This document shows positions 62,701 through 64,000 of a DNA stretch of 64,000 nt, one piece after another. This DNA comes from Ascoidea rubescens DSM 1968. Its lineage: Eukaryota > Ascomycota > Saccharomycetes > Ascoideales > Ascoideaceae. How positions within the stretch are numbered: the stretch's first letter is position 1; the number at the start of each line of letters is the position of its first letter. The stretch covers positions 22,835 to 86,834 of the forward strand of contig NW_017962914.1 of the NCBI RefSeq assembly GCF_001661345.1. Direction: 5' to 3'. Made by a program: the position numbers and the translations under genes. Under the pieces are notes generated by a model. That model was not told where the DNA came from. It saw only the letters and a program-made list of their open reading frames with translations, and did no database searches.

Positions 62701-63461
62701 TCAGATTAATAAAACTAGTGTGTGAGACAAGAAATATGTAAATGAAAAGATTTGCCCTTTTAATAAATTTTAGGTTTTAGCACTTTTCGGTATACCATAG
62801 AAAAAAGATGTAAAAATCGGTAAAAAATCGTGAAATAATCAAAAAAATTGCTAGCGATTGATAATTTTATTTAACACTACAATAAATTTCAGGAGATATC
62901 AAAAACTAATGGAATGTTTTTAGACTACCCTTTTTTTGGCTGGTATTTTACTGATTTTCTAGACTTGCTACCTTGATGCTTCAATAAAATGAACACTTCT
63001 GCAACATGAGTTGGTTAGAAGAAATTCAATTTCAAAATAAAATAGCAATTTAAATATAAACTGTGGATTTTGAAAATTATCATTAACATCTATAGGGTGT
63101 AACTTGGTATATAATTTGTTTTTCATATAGATTGTGCTTCCTGTAAAACTTATATGAAATAAATGTAAATAAATTATGTTTCCAATTTCAAATTGGTTAT
63201 TGTTTGTATATGATTTGAATTATTTTTCAGTTTTTCTATCTCAAGTAACTCTAAATAGATAATTTTGTAGAAATTCCGTTTAATCTAGTTGGGATGAGCA
63301 GATATATAAATCGTTCTTATTTCCCAATTTTATGTGTTATTTTTTTTAAAACTCTTTATTACTTTAATTAAGTTGTCATTCGTAATCTTAAATACCCCTT
63401 CCATTCGTTAATTTCTAAAAAACATCTAAATCATATTCAGTTCTTCAAATTCTAGTTAAAA
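59715..63461. other. 3.7-kb gene desert with relic sequence
   Basis: The interval is AT-rich with no intact gene; the longest open frames are about 60 codons. Parts on the minus strand keep leucine-rich-repeat flavour broken by stops and frameshifts (see the separate relic). The last about 250 bases should contain the promoter of the secreted-protein gene. I see no transposon ends or RNA gene. Confidence 0.6.
60020..60640 (-). pseudogene. Decayed leucine-rich-repeat gene remnant
   Basis: Minus-strand translation shows repeat-like pieces: N-L-K-S-L-G-Q-L-D-M-D-Y-D-K near 60540-60590 followed by F-S-L-P-K-K-L, and S-V-L-N-Y-N-K-L-D-N-L-E-K-L near 60100-60165. These match the L-x-x-L-x-L-x-x-N pattern of the LRR family seen at 27.7-29.5 kb but are interrupted by many stops and frame changes. 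The limits are approximate. Confidence 0.4.
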
Positions 63462-64000
63462 ATGTTTAAACTAGGATTAGTTTCTCTTTTAACAATTACT
63501 TCATATGTATCTGCTATTCCGGTTGCAAACCCATTACCAGTTGCTATTCCAAATGCTTTAGCAAATCCAGCAGCTTCTTATGCTTGCCATGCTTATTGTG
63601 GTAACTTAATTATTGCTGCTAGGGCTTGTGCTGAGGATGGTTCCTCCGATACTGGTCCATATATCGAAAATTGTTTGTGTCCCTCTGACAGTGTCTCTAA
63701 TTTTAAAGCTCTTATCGACAGTTGTTTAGAGTGTGGTTGGTGTTTATGGAGTAATTATGGCAGTTTCTTAACTGCTCCATTAGCTGCTTGTGGTAATGTT
63801 CCAACTCAACCAACTGGTACTGAATGTTTTACAGCAGAATCTTCTCCAGCCGAATCATCACCAGCAGAATCTTCTCCAGCTGAATCTTCTCCAGCTGAAT
63901 CATCACCAGCTGTGTCATCTCCAGCCGAATCATCACCAGCAGAATCATCACCAGTTGAATCATCACCAGCTGAATCTTCTCCAGCTGTGTCATCACCAGC
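63462..64000 (+). CDS. Secreted Cys-rich surface protein with E/V-S-S-P-A repeats (3' end outside window)
   Basis: The frame opens at the ATG at 63462 and stays open to the window edge (179 codons seen). Residues 1-18 form a signal peptide ending V-S-A. A short Pro/Ala linker follows, then a compact domain with ten Cys (42, 46, 56, 71, 73, 88, 91, 94, 110, 122) and an aromatic core C-G-W-C-L-W. From residue 126 onward a five-residue repeat E-S-S-P-A (variants V-S-S-P-A and E-S-S-P-V) occurs about eleven times and continues past the window. This layout is typical of fungal cell-wall mannoproteins, often GPI-anchored; the anchor signal cannot be seen. I do not recognise the Cys domain as a named family. 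Confidence 0.88.
   Translation, partial: MFKLGLVSLLTITSYVSAIPVANPLPVAIPNALANPAASYACHAYCGNLIIAARACAEDGSSDTGPYIENCLCPSDSVSNFKALIDSCLECGWCLWSNYGSFLTAPLAACGNVPTQPTGTECFTAESSPAESSPAESSPAESSPAESSPAVSSPAESSPAESSPVESSPAESSPAVSSP

Overview
The window is nuclear DNA of a budding yeast (Saccharomycotina). It is strongly AT-rich. Genes are compact and alternate strands, and the few introns sit at extreme 5' ends with GTATGT/GTACGT donors. Proteins carry long Asn, Asp and Lys tracts, and nearly every protein has a clear yeast orthologue. An apparent eIF3m gene, absent from Saccharomyces cerevisiae, suggests a lineage outside the Saccharomycetaceae. In-frame CTG codons are very rare (none counted in RPT4), so the CUG decoding cannot be judged here.

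Left part (1-27 kb): end of an unrecognised gene, RPL32 (with branch-point evidence for a 5'-UTR intron), spliced ROX3/MED19, the very large lipid-transfer gene FMP27/HOB, an unknown Asn-rich gene, RPT4 divergent from CDC31, spliced SPT14 (interrupted by an N inside an AAT/ATGACA repeat), GCD1 divergent from MRPL40, a possible tiny spliced gene, CSL4 divergent from a TatD nuclease, and a divergent Rho-like GTPase with a second N flanked by a 95-bp exact duplication.

Middle (27-52 kb): an LRR gene broken by three in-frame stops, ENP2, a large Asn-rich protein with CDK-type sites, OCH1, a DENN/LCHN-type protein divergent from eIF3m, an intron-containing tRNA-Lys(UUU), SEC8 divergent from ECM30/HID1, and an unrecognised basic coiled-coil protein whose start is unclear.

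Right part (52-64 kb): a non-genic interval with a nested inverted repeat, PCK1 with a very GC-rich upstream island, a mitochondrial MRX11-like protein, SSN3/CDK8, then about 3.7 kb without intact genes but with decayed LRR-like sequence, and the 5' end of a secreted Cys-rich protein with Pro/Ser/Glu repeats that runs off the window. Decayed repeat-protein genes beside a cell-surface repeat gene give this end an accessory, possibly subtelomeric, look.

The genes are mostly housekeeping: translation (RPL32, GCD1, eIF3m, MRPL40, tRNA-Lys), transcription (MED19 and CDK8, both Mediator), RNA and protein turnover (CSL4, RPT4), ribosome assembly (ENP2), secretion and glycosylation (SPT14, OCH1, SEC8, ECM30) and gluconeogenesis (PCK1). 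The least ordinary items are the Rho GTPase with altered catalytic residues, the LRR relics, the GC-rich promoter islands, and several short coding-like pieces in supposedly empty intervals.
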